Of a stretch of 64,000 bases of DNA, positions 1 through 9,300 are shown piece after piece (position 1 is the first letter of the stretch; each line of letters opens with the position of its first letter). Origin of the DNA: a virus; the IMG/VR virus record IMGVR_UViG_3300027708_000012, positions 62,001-126,000 of that record; one strand, written 5' to 3'. A program made the position numbers and the translations under genes. The notes beneath the pieces are model-generated. The model ran no database searches, had not been told where the DNA came from, and saw only the letters and a list, made by a program, of their open reading frames with translations.

Positions 1-1
1 A

Positions 2-493
2 TTAGGCAATGATATATCTAACAATAGTTGGATACTTGATAACCCTATATTTTCAAATTTAAAAAACGAGTTAATGTTACACGTACATTCTTATATGAAA
101 GAGTTAATGAAAATTGAAGTAGATCTGTACATGACTAATTCTTGGATTAATGTTACTGGTTTTCAAAAACAACATTCTGCGCACAGTCATACTAACAGTA
201 TATTATCGGGTGTGTATTATTTTAAAACTAGCGATAGTCAACCAAGTATATCATTTAATCGATTAACTCCGCCATTTTTCTTAAACATGAAATCTACTGA
301 ATATACACCTGCTAATTCTATTGAATGGACAGTACCGGTTGAAGACGGTGAGATTATTATATTTCCTAGTACTTGTTTTCATTATGTAAAACCAAACTTA
401 ACACAGAATGAAAGAATTAGCATTGCATTTAATACATTTGCACGAGGAACGATTGGTTCTGAAGTTCCAGGCGCAGATTTAGAATTAAAATAA
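2..493 (+). CDS. 2OG-Fe(II) oxygenase, 5'-truncated by window edge
   Basis: The frame is open from base 2 with no stop before the first internal ATG at 74, so the gene very probably begins outside the window. The visible part matches the phage-associated 2-oxoglutarate/Fe(II) dioxygenase family (TIGR02466 type): a NSWINV strand, an HSAHSH metal-site segment followed by ILSGVYYF, then FPSTCFHYV carrying the distal histidine and an ERISIAFN strand carrying the 2OG-binding arginine. Family members hydroxylate an unknown phage substrate using Fe(II), O2 and 2-oxoglutarate. It lies 7 bp upstream of the carbamoyltransferase on the same strand, which suggests a shared transcript and pathway. The substrate cannot be read from the sequence. 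Family assignment is fairly sure; the true start is unknown. Confidence 0.75.
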   Translation, partial: LGNDISNNSWILDNPIFSNLKNELMLHVHSYMKELMKIEVDLYMTNSWINVTGFQKQHSAHSHTNSILSGVYYFKTSDSQPSISFNRLTPPFFLNMKSTEYTPANSIEWTVPVEDGEIIIFPSTCFHYVKPNLTQNERISIAFNTFARGTIGSEVPGADLELK

Positions 494-500
494 GGTTATT

Positions 501-2291
501 ATGAAAAAAACATCGTGGATTGCAGGAGTTACTCGAGGGCATAATGCTAGTGTATGCTTGCTCAAAGACGGAGAAATAGTATTTTCTATCGAAGAAGAAA
601 GACTAAGTCGTAAAAAATACGACGGCGGCCCGTTTGCTGCAATGTTAAAAATACTTGATTATACAGATAAATTAGATTATATTGTAATTGCACATACACA
701 AAGTTTAAAAGACACTGCTGGTAAAATTGATTTTACAGGCGATGACGTTTATACAGGCCTAGCACGTAAACTAGGATTAATTGATCGTAAAGCAGACATT
801 TATAATCATCCACAAGTTATTGATTTAAGTCATATACATCATAAATTGCATGCAGCGTGTGCATTTTATCGATCTGGATTTACTGAAGCAGTTGCAGTAA
901 TTGTTGATGGCGCTGGAACTTTTATTCCATTGAATCTAGGTAATGAAAATGTAACTGGATGGGAAACTGAAAGTATATACACTTGTAATTATCCAAGTAA
1001 ATTTAGTACGCTTTATAAGCATATTGGTGTACGTGGGCCGGCACCCGGTTACTTAATTCAAGATTTTGATAGCGGTTTGTACGATGAGCCGGGTAAGACG
1101 CATCACGCTTTAATTACAGATCGAGCAGGCATTACTAAAACATACGAAGCTGTAACTCAATATTGCGGTTGGAGTCCTATTGAAGCTGGTAAAACTATGG
1201 GGTTATTTCCTTATGGTAAAGATAATCCTGCAATACCTCCACTTTTTGATGATACAAGTATAGCACCTCTTGCTAATAGAAATATTGTAGTACCAACATA
1301 CCCTAACGGTGCATTGATTAATACTGGATTATTTGAATTTTTAGATCAACATAATAATGATGATTTGACAATGCTAGAAAATCGAAGAGATCTTGCATAT
1401 GCTTGCCAGACACAAACACAATCTCAAGTTGTTAAATTAATTCAACAAGCCGTAGATATAAGCGGACATAAAAATGTTGTGTTAAGCGGCGGGTATGGAT
1501 TAAATTGTGTTGCTAATTATCATTACCTACAAGCTCTTAAAGACAACGGTATTAATTTCTATGTAGAACCTATTAGTAATGATGCTGGTACCGCTATTGG
1601 AGCAGCTCTAATGCATTGGCATTCATTAACAGGAAATCGTACTCCAGCAAAACATGATACATTGTATTTAGGCCCAGCTCATAGTTACACAACGGAACAA
1701 GTTATCGATATATCAATGCAACATGATGTTGAAATACAAGATGCTACTTATAGTGATATTGTAGAGTTATTAACTAAGAAAAACATTGTCACATTATTCC
1801 AAGGCTCTAGCGAAAACGGGCCACGGGCATTAGGAAATAGAAGTGTATTATTTGATCCACGGTTTGAAGATGGAAAAGATTTTGTTAATGGTGTAAAACA
1901 TCGTGAATATTTCCGACCATTTGCTGGTAGTATTTTAGCAGAATATGCTAAAGAGTGGTTTGATTTACGTGGCATGGAAGACAGTCCTTTTATGATGTAT
2001 GCTGTAAATTGCCAGCCTGGTGTTTCTGAAAAAATTCCAAGCATTATCCACGTAGATGGAACTTGCCGTATACAAACAGTTACGGAAGAACAAAACTTTC
2101 ATTACTACAACTTAATCAAAGAATTTCATAATACAACAGGATGTCCCATCTTGTTCAATACTAGCTTCAACTTAGGTGGCGAACCGTTAGTTGAAACACT
2201 AGAAGATGCTATTTGGACGTTACAGCATTCTGATATCGAATATCTGTTTTTACCAGAATTCAACAAACTAATTACTATCAGGAACAGCTAA
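501..2291 (+). CDS. NodU/CmcH-family carbamoyltransferase
   Basis: 596 aa, a typical full length for the NodU/CmcH/TobZ O-carbamoyltransferases, which move a carbamoyl group from carbamoyl phosphate, via carbamoyl-adenylate, to a hydroxyl group. The N-terminal Kae1-like domain starts with IAGVTRGHNAS and has the metal-site cluster HIHHKLHA (residues 111-118) followed by IVDGAG (around 136). LSGGYGLNC lies near residue 330. The C-terminal YrdC-like domain has SSENGPRALGNRS (about 436-448), EYFRPFAGS and FNLGGEPLVET near 555. A weak Shine-Dalgarno (AAGG) lies 5 nt before the ATG. The stop overlaps the next ATG (TAATG), so translation is probably coupled to the flavoprotein gene. T4-like cyanophages carry related genes. 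The acceptor may be a hypermodified base, a capsule sugar or a small molecule; the sequence does not decide. Confidence 0.93.
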   Translation: MKKTSWIAGVTRGHNASVCLLKDGEIVFSIEEERLSRKKYDGGPFAAMLKILDYTDKLDYIVIAHTQSLKDTAGKIDFTGDDVYTGLARKLGLIDRKADIYNHPQVIDLSHIHHKLHAACAFYRSGFTEAVAVIVDGAGTFIPLNLGNENVTGWETESIYTCNYPSKFSTLYKHIGVRGPAPGYLIQDFDSGLYDEPGKTHHALITDRAGITKTYEAVTQYCGWSPIEAGKTMGLFPYGKDNPAIPPLFDDTSIAPLANRNIVVPTYPNGALINTGLFEFLDQHNNDDLTMLENRRDLAYACQTQTQSQVVKLIQQAVDISGHKNVVLSGGYGLNCVANYHYLQALKDNGINFYVEPISNDAGTAIGAALMHWHSLTGNRTPAKHDTLYLGPAHSYTTEQVIDISMQHDVEIQDATYSDIVELLTKKNIVTLFQGSSENGPRALGNRSVLFDPRFEDGKDFVNGVKHREYFRPFAGSILAEYAKEWFDLRGMEDSPFMMYAVNCQPGVSEKIPSIIHVDGTCRIQTVTEEQNFHYYNLIKEFHNTTGCPILFNTSFNLGGEPLVETLEDAIWTLQHSDIEYLFLPEFNKLITIRNS

Positions 2292-3475
2292 TGAAACTGG
2301 CAATATTAGGCGCCGGCAGTTCTGGTATACAATCTGCTTGCCATTTTTTAGCATACCTTCCGGCAGGCTGGGAAGTTACACTGATATATAATCCTAACAT
2401 TCCAGCCTTTGGTATCGGAGAAAGTACTAACGGAACATTTTCAAAAGCACTCAAAGCAGGTTTAAATTTTGATTTTGAAAAAGACATGCATCATCTTGAT
2501 GCAACAATCAAATGGACTACTAAGTATGAAAATTGGAGGGATCAAGATTTTCATGGGCCGCTACTAACACTGGGCGACGGCGTATTTGCTTTGCATTTTA
2601 ATACATTTAAATTAAAAGATTTTGCATTGCCCAGACTAAAAAATACATGGGGTAATAAATTCAAAATAATAGAAGGACATGTTAATTCGTTAGTAAATGG
2701 AGTAGAACATGCAACTGTAACTGTAGATGATGCAGAATATCAATATGATTTTGTAATGGATAGTAGAGGATTTTCTAATGATTTAGATAATTATTTTGTT
2801 CTACAAAGTCCAGTATTAAATCATGCGCTGATACATAATATTCCGGGCGATGGTACAGATTGGCAATATACTGTACATCGTGCTACTGTCGATGGGTGGA
2901 TGTTTCAGATTCCTTTGTCTACTAGAATTAGTAATGGATATTTGTTTAACGATAATCTTGTTAGTATAGAAGATGCTAAGAAAAACTTTGCTAAAGAAAT
3001 AAACATTTCAATAGAAGAATTAGAAAATATTGAATACAAATTTACTCCTTACTATGCAAAAAACGTTTTAGAGAATAGAATAATTAAAAATGGAAACACA
3101 GCATTATTCTTTGAACCAATGTTTGGTAATTCTTTATGGAATTATGATGCAATTAATAGATTGTTCTTTGAATATATTACAGGCGAAACTGACGACATAG
3201 CAATAAATTCTAGATACATTACACACGTTCATGCATTAAAAGATATGTTTTATTTCAAATATCACGGCGGATCTATTTATAGTACTGAATTTTGGAATAA
3301 AACTGTAAACGTATCAAAAGAAAAATTAAATGAAAGTATGAGTTTTCACAATGCATTGTTGTTGATGAAAAAAATAAAAACAAACAACTTTTATGGTAAT
3401 TTTAATTGGGTCTATGGTCCAAGCGGACTTGATTTAGTAGATACGGTATTTGGTTACAATTATTTTAAAATTTAA
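2291..3475 (+). CDS. Tryptophan-halogenase-like FAD protein (halogenase activity doubtful)
   Basis: 394 aa of the flavin-dependent halogenase family (PF04820), shorter than the roughly 510-540 aa of PrnA or RebH. Visible motifs: dinucleotide fold GAGSSG (residues 7-12), FGIGEST (40-46, family GVGEAT), lysine K74 in ATIKWTTKYENW, which by eye aligns with catalytic K79 of PrnA, GWMFQIP (202-208, family WxWxIP with the second Trp replaced by Phe), and FFEPMFGNS (273-281). In PrnA the last motif reads EPLEST, where the second Glu (E346) and the Ser/Thr bind substrate and chloride; here these are Phe, Gly and Asn. The protein probably binds FAD but may not halogenate. It ends 5 bp before a strong bidirectional terminator and closes the cassette. 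Confidence 0.82.
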   Translation: MKLAILGAGSSGIQSACHFLAYLPAGWEVTLIYNPNIPAFGIGESTNGTFSKALKAGLNFDFEKDMHHLDATIKWTTKYENWRDQDFHGPLLTLGDGVFALHFNTFKLKDFALPRLKNTWGNKFKIIEGHVNSLVNGVEHATVTVDDAEYQYDFVMDSRGFSNDLDNYFVLQSPVLNHALIHNIPGDGTDWQYTVHRATVDGWMFQIPLSTRISNGYLFNDNLVSIEDAKKNFAKEINISIEELENIEYKFTPYYAKNVLENRIIKNGNTALFFEPMFGNSLWNYDAINRLFFEYITGETDDIAINSRYITHVHALKDMFYFKYHGGSIYSTEFWNKTVNVSKEKLNESMSFHNALLLMKKIKTNNFYGNFNWVYGPSGLDLVDTVFGYNYFKI

Positions 3476-3479
3476 TCAT

Positions 3480-3507
3480 AAAAATCCCGCAACTTGCGGG
3501 ATTTTTT
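3480..3507. terminator. Bidirectional intrinsic terminator
   Basis: A 7-bp stem ATCCCGC/GCGGGAT (3484-3490 and 3496-3502) with a 5-nt loop is flanked by an A-run on the left and a T-run on the right, so it reads as a rho-independent terminator on both strands. It sits between the converging ends of the enzyme cassette (+) and the tail-fibre block (-). Confidence 0.9.
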
Positions 3508-3521
3508 AATTTGTTAGTTGT

Positions 3522-4148
3522 TTATTCTTCAAGCGATTTACCACTTGCCGGAGCGGGTCGCTGAGGAGTTAACGGTACTAAATTAGGATCTACGTCGTCT
3601 GGCCAATCAGGATTGCTAGGAGGTGCAATATATATTGGTGGCTCAGGAAGCCATTTTGAATCAGAACTTGATAGCTGACCAGGTGCTTCTGGCCAAGAAA
3701 TTTCAGCAATATCTTTGATATTTGTCAAATCAGTATCTGTCATATCTCGTAAGGCTGCTCGATATGCTCGCCATGATGCTTTTTCTTCATCAGATAATGG
3801 ACTATCAGCTACTTGAGTCCAGTCACTCATTAGTAATTTATAACCCCTTGCTGGAAGAACCCAACGTCTCATTTTTTCGTGATTTGATAACTCCTGGACA
3901 ATCCATTTTTGTTCAATGGTGCCATCTGGATTTTTAACAATATTTGTTCGAACTATATCTAGAACTTCATATTGCGGCATGATCCCTAGTCCAGGATTTT
4001 CGCCGTTAATTAGTTCTGCAAATCCATGTTCTTTTAATGATTCAGGCGTAATTGGCCCAATAAATTCAAAATAATGTTCTATGTTTTCTTCTGTTATTGG
4101 AAAATCTACTGGGTTTCCGTCTTCATCAATTTTAATATATAACGTCAT
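3522..4148 (-). CDS. Tail-fibre/tail assembly chaperone (Phage_tail_APC-like)
   Basis: 208 aa. Residues about 107-138 contain the signature of the phage tail assembly chaperone-like family (PF16778): LLMSDWTQ, then DSPLSDEEKASWRAYRAALR. Members are small cytoplasmic helpers usually encoded directly beside the receptor-binding fibre, and they help fibre folding or attachment. The proline-rich C-terminus (WPEAP, PQRPAPAS) is typical. It is the last gene of the long minus-strand virion block, 25 bp downstream of the adhesin, with AAGGA upstream of the ATG. No own promoter is visible, so it is probably co-transcribed from the late promoter at 5995-6002. The family call is strong; the exact client is inferred from position. 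Confidence 0.8.
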   Translation of the reverse strand: MTLYIKIDEDGNPVDFPITEENIEHYFEFIGPITPESLKEHGFAELINGENPGLGIMPQYEVLDIVRTNIVKNPDGTIEQKWIVQELSNHEKMRRWVLPARGYKLLMSDWTQVADSPLSDEEKASWRAYRAALRDMTDTDLTNIKDIAEISWPEAPGQLSSSDSKWLPEPPIYIAPPSNPDWPDDVDPNLVPLTPQRPAPASGKSLEE

Positions 4149-4173
4149 TCTATGTTTGTCCTTTTAGATTAGA

Positions 4174-5970
4174 TTAACTTGAAGCATTAGGGTAGCTTCT
4201 GCCTGAACCCCAAATAATTCTAACCGCTCCTGTGCCGCCCCAACCGCCGCCGTGTGATGTTCCGCCACCGCCGCCGCCACCGCCGTAGCAACCGCCTTGG
4301 CCGTAACCGTTGCCAATACCGTTGCTATATGGTTCTCCATGTCCACCGTTTTGGCCACCCGATCCTCCGCATCCTGAAATTCCGTTTGAGCCGCCAGCGC
4401 CGTTGGTTCCTTGGGTAATAATTCCAACGCCGCCGCCGCCTGCTGTACCGTAAGTTGAGCTATGATATTGACAAGCTGAGCCACCACCGCCGCCGTATCC
4501 ACAGTTACAGTATGTATATGTATTGTTACAGCAATAACCAGCTGCGCCGCCGCCGCCGCCAGCTGTGCTGGACCATGCTACGTTTCCATAACTTGCACAA
4601 TAGCCTGTGTTTGATCCACCCATGTATGCGCAACCTGCGCCGCATCCACAGCATCCGCCGTAGGCAATCATAAATGTGCTATCTCCGCAAAATACACTAC
4701 AACCGCCTGGAGATTGACTCCAACAACCACCATTTCCTACGTTTACAAAATAGCCAGAACCTGGAGTTACAGGTATACCGTTGGCCCAGATTAATGCGCC
4801 ACCGGCACCGCCGCAAACTGCCCAACCATAGTAACCGCCGCCGCCACCACCTACAACAATTGCAGACACACTGTTTACACCTGATGGTGCTGTCCAAGTG
4901 TAGTAGTTTTGTTCGCCGTTTGAGTTGCTGTTACCACCAAAACTTGAGTGGCCGCCGCGTCCAGTATACAATTGTGTTCCAGAAGGTATTGTGGTTGTAA
5001 TTGCCCAAGAAAGTGCCTGATCAGTTGTATAAGGGCCGTCTGTAGCTCTAATTGTGAAATTATATGTTTGTGTGCCTGGAGATTGACTACAGTTACCGCT
5101 AATAACACCCGTAGTACCGTTTAAACTTAAACCAGGAGGTAAACTTCCGCTAACTAATGAATATGTAATCGTTCCAGTACCTGCGGTAGCAACAACTGTT
5201 GTGCTAAACGAACTGTTAACCAACCCTGAAGCACTACCAATACTTGTTGTACTCCATACTGGAATTTGGTTTAGTAACGACACATAAAATGTATACACAG
5301 CTCGTTGAGTGCCAACAGTGTCTGTAATAGTAACATCGACAGTATATGATGCATTTGCAGCGTTAGCCATGGTACCAGTTAGTACACCAGAGCTGTTTAA
5401 TGATAATCCTGTTAATAGCGTAGTACCGCTAGTAATTGCATAACTTAAACTAGAACCGTTTGTAGATGATGCAGCTAGTGATTTTGATACGTTTGTATTG
5501 CTTTTGTTATATGTACCAAGAGTCAACGATGTTGTTGGTACACTAATAAAAGGACTTGACCACGCAACTGCATTACCTGCGCCTGCTTGGGCTAGGAATC
5601 CACCAGATGTTGCTAATCTTGCTGGTAAATTTTCCCATTCTAAATAATAGTTTGTACCGTCTGATACAATTTGTATTGTTTGACCTGCAGCAATACTTTG
5701 TACAGTTACTTGACTTCCGCCGGTGCCTGCAAATACTCCGGTAGGAGTTGTTACAGTCATCGTGTAAGTAGAATCATTCCAGTATGAAACTGATACTTTT
5801 GGAAAAGCACTAGGCGCCGGCAATGTAACATTATAACCTGCACTAGTTGCTGTAAGTTGTGTTAATTGTCCGCTACTAAAATATGTTTCTGTAAATGCTG
5901 TTGTAGCGGTCTTCGTTACCGACGAACCGCCTCCAGGATTTCCGCCCAGTGTATTGACTCTTCTTCCCAT
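4174..5970 (-). CDS. Tail fibre adhesin with Ig-like and Gly/Cys-rich tip domains
   Basis: 598 aa, probably a distal receptor-binding fibre. The N-terminal part (about 1-135) is a beta-rich attachment region. Residues about 140-330 hold two cadherin/He_PIG-like Ig modules (for example GLSLNSSGVLTGT and GLSLNGTTGVISG). Residues about 365-598 are extremely glycine-rich (VVGGGGGGY, AGGGGGAAGY, YGGGGGGGG) with about 16 cysteines, including GGCCGCGAGC and YCCNN. Glycine-rich tips occur in T4-like adhesins such as S16 gp38, where they form polyglycine-II bundles; the cysteine content is unusual. Late promoter GATAAATA lies 25 nt upstream, GGAG precedes the ATG, and the next gene downstream is an assembly chaperone. 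The opposite-strand ORFs over the Gly-rich part are compositional shadows. Confidence 0.75.
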   Translation of the reverse strand: MGRRVNTLGGNPGGGSSVTKTATTAFTETYFSSGQLTQLTATSAGYNVTLPAPSAFPKVSVSYWNDSTYTMTVTTPTGVFAGTGGSQVTVQSIAAGQTIQIVSDGTNYYLEWENLPARLATSGGFLAQAGAGNAVAWSSPFISVPTTSLTLGTYNKSNTNVSKSLAASSTNGSSLSYAITSGTTLLTGLSLNSSGVLTGTMANAANASYTVDVTITDTVGTQRAVYTFYVSLLNQIPVWSTTSIGSASGLVNSSFSTTVVATAGTGTITYSLVSGSLPPGLSLNGTTGVISGNCSQSPGTQTYNFTIRATDGPYTTDQALSWAITTTIPSGTQLYTGRGGHSSFGGNSNSNGEQNYYTWTAPSGVNSVSAIVVGGGGGGYYGWAVCGGAGGALIWANGIPVTPGSGYFVNVGNGGCWSQSPGGCSVFCGDSTFMIAYGGCCGCGAGCAYMGGSNTGYCASYGNVAWSSTAGGGGGAAGYCCNNTYTYCNCGYGGGGGSACQYHSSTYGTAGGGGVGIITQGTNGAGGSNGISGCGGSGGQNGGHGEPYSNGIGNGYGQGGCYGGGGGGGGTSHGGGWGGTGAVRIIWGSGRSYPNASS

Positions 5971-5994
5971 TTAATATCTCCAATATTTCAAGTT

Positions 5995-6002
5995 TATTTA
6001 TC
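5995..6002 (-). promoter_or_regulatory. T4-type late promoter (GATAAATA)
   Basis: GATAAATA on the minus strand, 25 nt upstream of the adhesin ATG in a 50-bp intergenic gap, with GGAG between it and the start. It matches the gp55-dependent late promoter core NATAAATA seen elsewhere in the window. Confidence 0.75.
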
Positions 6003-6020
6003 TGTAAAGTTAGCAGATAA

Positions 6021-6344
6021 TTAAGTTGTTGATGTTTCTATACCCGTAACAACTACAGTACAACCAGTTGAACTTGCTCTACACAATACAATCTTTCCAG
6101 CATCCATTACAATACCGGTTCTTTCAAGAACACCGTTTGGTAGTAGTTGTGTTTCATATTCTAAATATTCTGTAGCCAACGCAGTACTACTAGCAGAAAT
6201 TGATAATCTAATAGTAATAGTTGTTGTATTTCTGTTGCAAAATGATACATTCACAACGCTAAATGTATTGATTGGAACCGTATACGCTACTGTGTCAGTA
6301 GCTGCGTTGGTCATGTCAATCGCTCCTAATCTTCCTGATGCCAT
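6021..6344 (-). CDS. Small beta-rich virion protein (family member 1)
   Basis: 107 aa, start ATG with GGAG upstream. Not recognised by name. It is a likely beta-sandwich: alternating hydrophobic strands such as VAYTVPINTFSVVNVSFCN, TITIRLSI and IVLCRASSTGCTVVVTGI. The layout (short N-terminal strand, a strand with N/T-rich turns, an S/T-x-x-A central insert, then G-x-x-L-x-x-T and a C-terminal V-x-V strand) resembles the proteins at 20300-20647 and 23505-23849, so the three may be paralogues. It lies between the giant fibre and the adhesin and is co-directional with both, so it is probably a minor fibre or tail-tip component. Function is unproven. Confidence 0.6.
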   Translation of the reverse strand: MASGRLGAIDMTNAATDTVAYTVPINTFSVVNVSFCNRNTTTITIRLSISASSTALATEYLEYETQLLPNGVLERTGIVMDAGKIVLCRASSTGCTVVVTGIETSTT

Positions 6345-6357
6345 AATAAATTCTCCG

Positions 6358-9300
6358 TTATCTTAATAAAAAGTTGAATGCTAAAGGCATTCCATCGATT
6401 CCACCGGTAAAATTCATTTTACTCGGTACATTGATGTAAACGCCTGTTGTGGTTGTTATCGTGTTACCAGATACATAAATCACACCTGCCGTTAAGGTAT
6501 TTACATTCAAATTACTTCCGCCGCCACCAATTTGGCTGCTTATATATGCTCTAATTGCCTTTTGAGTTGGCACAACATTGTCTGAATTAGCCGTAAAATA
6601 CGGATCTGACGAGAATGAAGTAATTGTAGCATTGTATCCGCCTAATGAGGTAGTACCCAATGTCAGCGATGTTAGTCCTGCTAGCGAGAACGCACTAGCA
6701 TTTAAAGTAGCAGAACCTGTACTTTGTACAACATTAAACAAGTTACCAACGTTAAAGTTACCATCTTGGTCAGTACTTGTAAAGAACACACGGCCACCGC
6801 CGTTTGCAATTGTTTGTTTTGTTGAATCTGCAGCTATTAGCGGAGTTCCTGGATAATTGGTGTTGGAGAAATTTCCAGTTCCAATATTTAAGAAATCATG
6901 TCCTGTTAATCGCACTTGACTATACTTAATTCTCATCGTAGTAGTAGTGTTGTGTGTAGGTGCATTAGCCACTGTTAATGCAGGATTAATATTAAAATAT
7001 GCATTATTAGGAGTAAGTCCGCCGCCGCTTGATGTTACATTTGATACTGATACAAGTTTATAAACCGTACTATTACCAGAGAATACAACGTTTGCTCCTG
7101 ATATTGGCGTTGTGTACAATCCTGATATATTAACATACGCACCAGTTTGGAACGAATCACTGTATCCATTACCGGACACTGTAGCACTTGCACTTACATA
7201 TAATGATCCTCTACTTGCAAATGTCGGATTAGCAAGTGCGCCAACGCCAGTTCTGACTGTCCAAGTAGCTGCAATTGTTGCATTAGGATCAGTTATAGTC
7301 ATTACAGGAGTAGTTGCATAACCACTTCCTGGCTCAATGATTCTAACTGAAGAAATACTACCAGCTGATGCAACAGCTCTGGCTTGTGTTGTTGCGCCTG
7401 CTACTATAGAATTTGCTGTAGTTGTTCCTGCAGTTATGGCTACCCATAACGGAGTACTAGTTGGATTTCCAAACGCAATTCCTTGCCAGTTTGTTCCAGT
7501 TAGTAGTGCTCTAGATGTCCAATTAATGCCGTCTTCAGAGGTAGCAACTGTTGTAGAATTAGCTGCAACTGCAAAGAACAAGCCTTGTCCGTAACGAACT
7601 TTTGTCCATTGTAACGTTGCAGGTAATCCTGCTGGACTAGCTACCCATGTAATTCCATCTAAAGAATATGCTGATGCATTACTTCCTGTAGCTATTGCAA
7701 CAAAAATTCCTCTTCCGAATGCAACAGAACTCCAATATGCTGTAGTTGGCAAGGTTGCTGTAACCCAAGTTGTACCTGTTATGCTGTATGCTGCTTGTGT
7801 TCCACCTGCAGCAATCGCTACGTATGTTCCGTTGCCATATGCTACTCCAGACCATGATGTGCTAGCTGGTAATGCTCCAGTTGCTGCCCACGATGAGCCG
7901 TTTGACGAATATGAAGCTGCTGTTGAACCAGATGCCACAGCCATAAAAACTCCATTACCGTAACATATTGCACTCCACGAACCTGCTTGTAATGCGCCGC
8001 CTAATGTCCAAGATGTACCAGTGGATGTTGTTGTTGATGAAGTACCAGCACCAATTGCTACAAATACACCAGCACCGTATGCTATTGAAGTCCATGCTCC
8101 TGATGCAGATAGTGCTCCACCGGATGTCCAAGATGTACCATTAGTACTATATTGGTTTGCAGTTCCGCTATTGGCAATTGCAATATATCTACCACCGCTA
8201 CCTGTACCAGTAAATGTAAAGTTTGTGATTGATCCGCTAACTCCAATATTAGTTACTACGATATTAATGGCATTACTTGCCGAGCCTCCTAAACTAGTTC
8301 CTGCTATTACTAGTACTTCCCCAATTACATATCCGCCGCCGGATGCACTTTGGGTAACTGCGTAAGATACTCCAGTTTTAACTACATTAAACGTAGCTAG
8401 TGTTCCTGCGCCTGAGCTTGTACTACTTATGTTAGAATATGTAACAACATCATCACCGTATACACAATCAATCCATGTTCCTGATATTTGTGTAGAGCTA
8501 CTTGGAGTGAAAGATGGACTGGAGAATGTTAGTCGAGGTTCAATAATGTATTGAGTGGTAACGTCTAAATTAGCTACAATAGGAGTTCCTAGAACAACGT
8601 GATCCCACCCAGCTGCATATACTGATACAGGCGATGGTGATGAGCTAGTAATTATTATTGCACTTGTAGCAACGCTACTAGTACCAACACTGAATAAATT
8701 ACTGTTAGGAACTACAGCCATTGCATAATATAATGTAGCAGGTAATAAATTTGTTCCTACCGTGGCGCTTACATACATAGGCATGCCGTTATAAACACTA
8801 ACGTTGCTACCAACTGTTAATGTATTTTGTGTAGCAGAAATAGCTGCACTAGTACGTGTTTGACTTGCACTGACACTATAGCTTAAACTTGTTGTTGGCG
8901 TTCCAGTTGCAGTTTGATTAATACCGTATGTTCCTAATCCGCCAGCTGTGTAAACACTTGTTGACCCGCTTACGTTACCGACTAACGTGTTACTAATAGT
9001 AATTATACCTGTAAGATAGTTAACCGCAGTTACATATGTGTTAGCAAGCATACCGCTAATTGGTGCAATAAATTGTCCAATTACTACATTACTAATAGAA
9101 CCAACGGTAAACGAAGTCAATGTTATTGAAGTAGTTCCGCTAGTTCCAGTGAATGTAGCTGTTGCAAGAGCTGTGGCTCCTGTTGCGCTAATTTGCGCTA
9201 CAATATAAGTTCCAGCTGTTATAGCTCCACCAAGCAATAAAGCATACGGTGTTATACCAGTACTTGTTGCGCCAGCTGATAACAATATACTGGAAACGTT

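Noticed and set aside
4164-5108. Several small ORFs on both strands over the adhesin C-terminus
   Set aside because: They arise from the GC-rich glycine codon runs of the adhesin in other frames and have no ribosome-binding sites or family motifs.
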